A DNA stretch of 5,455 nt from an uncultured Pseudomonadota bacterium (GTDB lineage Bacteria; Pseudomonadota; Gammaproteobacteria; Burkholderiales; Burkholderiaceae_C). The position numbers were made by a program, and so were the translations under genes. Under the pieces are notes generated by a model. That model was not told where the DNA came from and did no database searches. It was given only the letters and a program-made list of their open reading frames with translations. Below, in pieces: positions 4,974 to 5,455 of the stretch (position 1 is its first letter; every line of letters starts with the position of its first letter). The stretch covers positions 1-5,455 of the forward strand of contig ONTY01000085.1 in assembly GCA_900320815.1 (NCBI GenBank), in the 5' to 3' direction.

Positions 4974-5455
4974 ATGACGACCATCCGCATCCTGCTCATT
5001 GACGACCACACCCTCTTTCGCTCCGGCTTGAAGTTGCTGCTGCGCCGCCAGAGCGACTTTGAAGTCGTCGCCGAGGCCGCCGACGGCGTGGAAGGCCTCA
5101 AGCGCGCGCGCGAACTGCTGCCCGACATCATCTTGCTGGACCTGAACATGCCCGGCATCAGCGGCCTGGAGGTGCTGCACATCCTCACGCAGGATTTGCC
5201 TGAATGCGCCGTTATCGTCCTCACCGTCTCGGAGGAGGGTGAAGAACTCGCCGCTGCACTGCGCGGCGGCGCCCGTGGCTATCTTGTCAAAAACATTGAC
5301 GCCGACACGCTGGTGCAAGCCATTCGCCGCACCGCCGCCGGAGAGCCAATCATTGACCCTGCCATGACCCCGAAGCTCATTGAGCAATTCCGCCAGCAAA
5401 GCCAGCGCGTTGAGTCAGAGCCGCCAGCTGCTGCCGCGCAGCGGCATCGGCTCAC
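4974..5455 (+). CDS. narL: Nitrate response regulator NarL, 5' part
   Basis: NarL is the cytoplasmic response regulator phosphorylated by NarX; it binds DNA to control nitrate-respiration genes. 160 complete codons are visible and the gene runs off the window. They make up the receiver domain: acidic pocket Asp10-Asp11, phospho-acceptor Asp56 in LLDLNMPG, Thr84 in VLTVSE, and Lys106 in YLVKN. The spacing matches NarL/FixJ-family receivers (E. coli NarL Asp59 and Lys109). A linker rich in Gln and Ala follows from about residue 137, and the window stops at RLT, where the LuxR-type helix-turn-helix normally begins. The ATG at 4974 is the only sensible start, because an in-frame TGA lies at 4959-4961. 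It shares the 11-base start context AGCAGCCATGA with narX and has no good ribosome site. The position 54 bases after the NarX gene supports NarL over other LuxR-family regulators. Confidence 0.93.
   Translation, partial: MTTIRILLIDDHTLFRSGLKLLLRRQSDFEVVAEAADGVEGLKRARELLPDIILLDLNMPGISGLEVLHILTQDLPECAVIVLTVSEEGEELAAALRGGARGYLVKNIDADTLVQAIRRTAAGEPIIDPAMTPKLIEQFRQQSQRVESEPPAAAAQRHRL

Noticed and set aside
4659..5399. Minus-strand open frame of 246 codons opposite narX and narL
   Set aside because: It lies opposite well-supported genes, has no recognisable domain, and is expected in GC-rich DNA where the antisense frame rarely meets stops.

Overview
The window is a compact block of plus-strand genes from a nitrate-respiration (nar) locus. 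It contains the 3' end of narI, a parvulin-type peptidyl-prolyl isomerase, a MoaA-like protein, a beta-carbonic anhydrase, narX, and the 5' part of narL. The high GC, the GC-rich codon use, the nar neighbourhood (narI, parvulin, moaA, which is also known from Pseudomonas-type nar clusters) and the narX-narL pair downstream of the structural genes suggest a denitrifying or nitrate-respiring proteobacterium. A betaproteobacterium of the Burkholderiales/Comamonadaceae type is my best guess, but the sequence alone cannot fix the genus.

Layout: narI (1-407, N-terminus missing) ends in two adjacent stops. A strong intrinsic terminator hairpin follows at 431-455. The parvulin gene (477-1244) starts just after the hairpin. 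Its stop overlaps the start of the MoaA-like gene (1241-2224) in an ATGA junction. A 65-base gap with a possible promoter precedes the carbonic anhydrase gene (2290-2967, or from a GTG at 2260). That gene overlaps narX (2964-4919) in a second ATGA. narL begins at 4974 and runs off the window just where its DNA-binding domain should start. I see no RNA genes, mobile elements, CRISPR arrays or credible minus-strand genes.

How the genes fit together: NarI is the haem b membrane subunit that passes quinol electrons to the NarGH nitrate reductase. The parvulin probably helps fold or mature a Nar protein. NarX senses nitrate in the periplasm and NarL is its response regulator. The MoaA-like protein would normally be read as a molybdenum-cofactor enzyme. 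However, it lacks one of the three radical-SAM cysteines and all three C-terminal cluster cysteines, so it is unlikely to be a working GTP 3',8-cyclase. It is the most unusual item here. The second oddity is a carbonic anhydrase overlapping the nitrate sensor gene, which hints at a link between CO2/bicarbonate handling and nitrate respiration.
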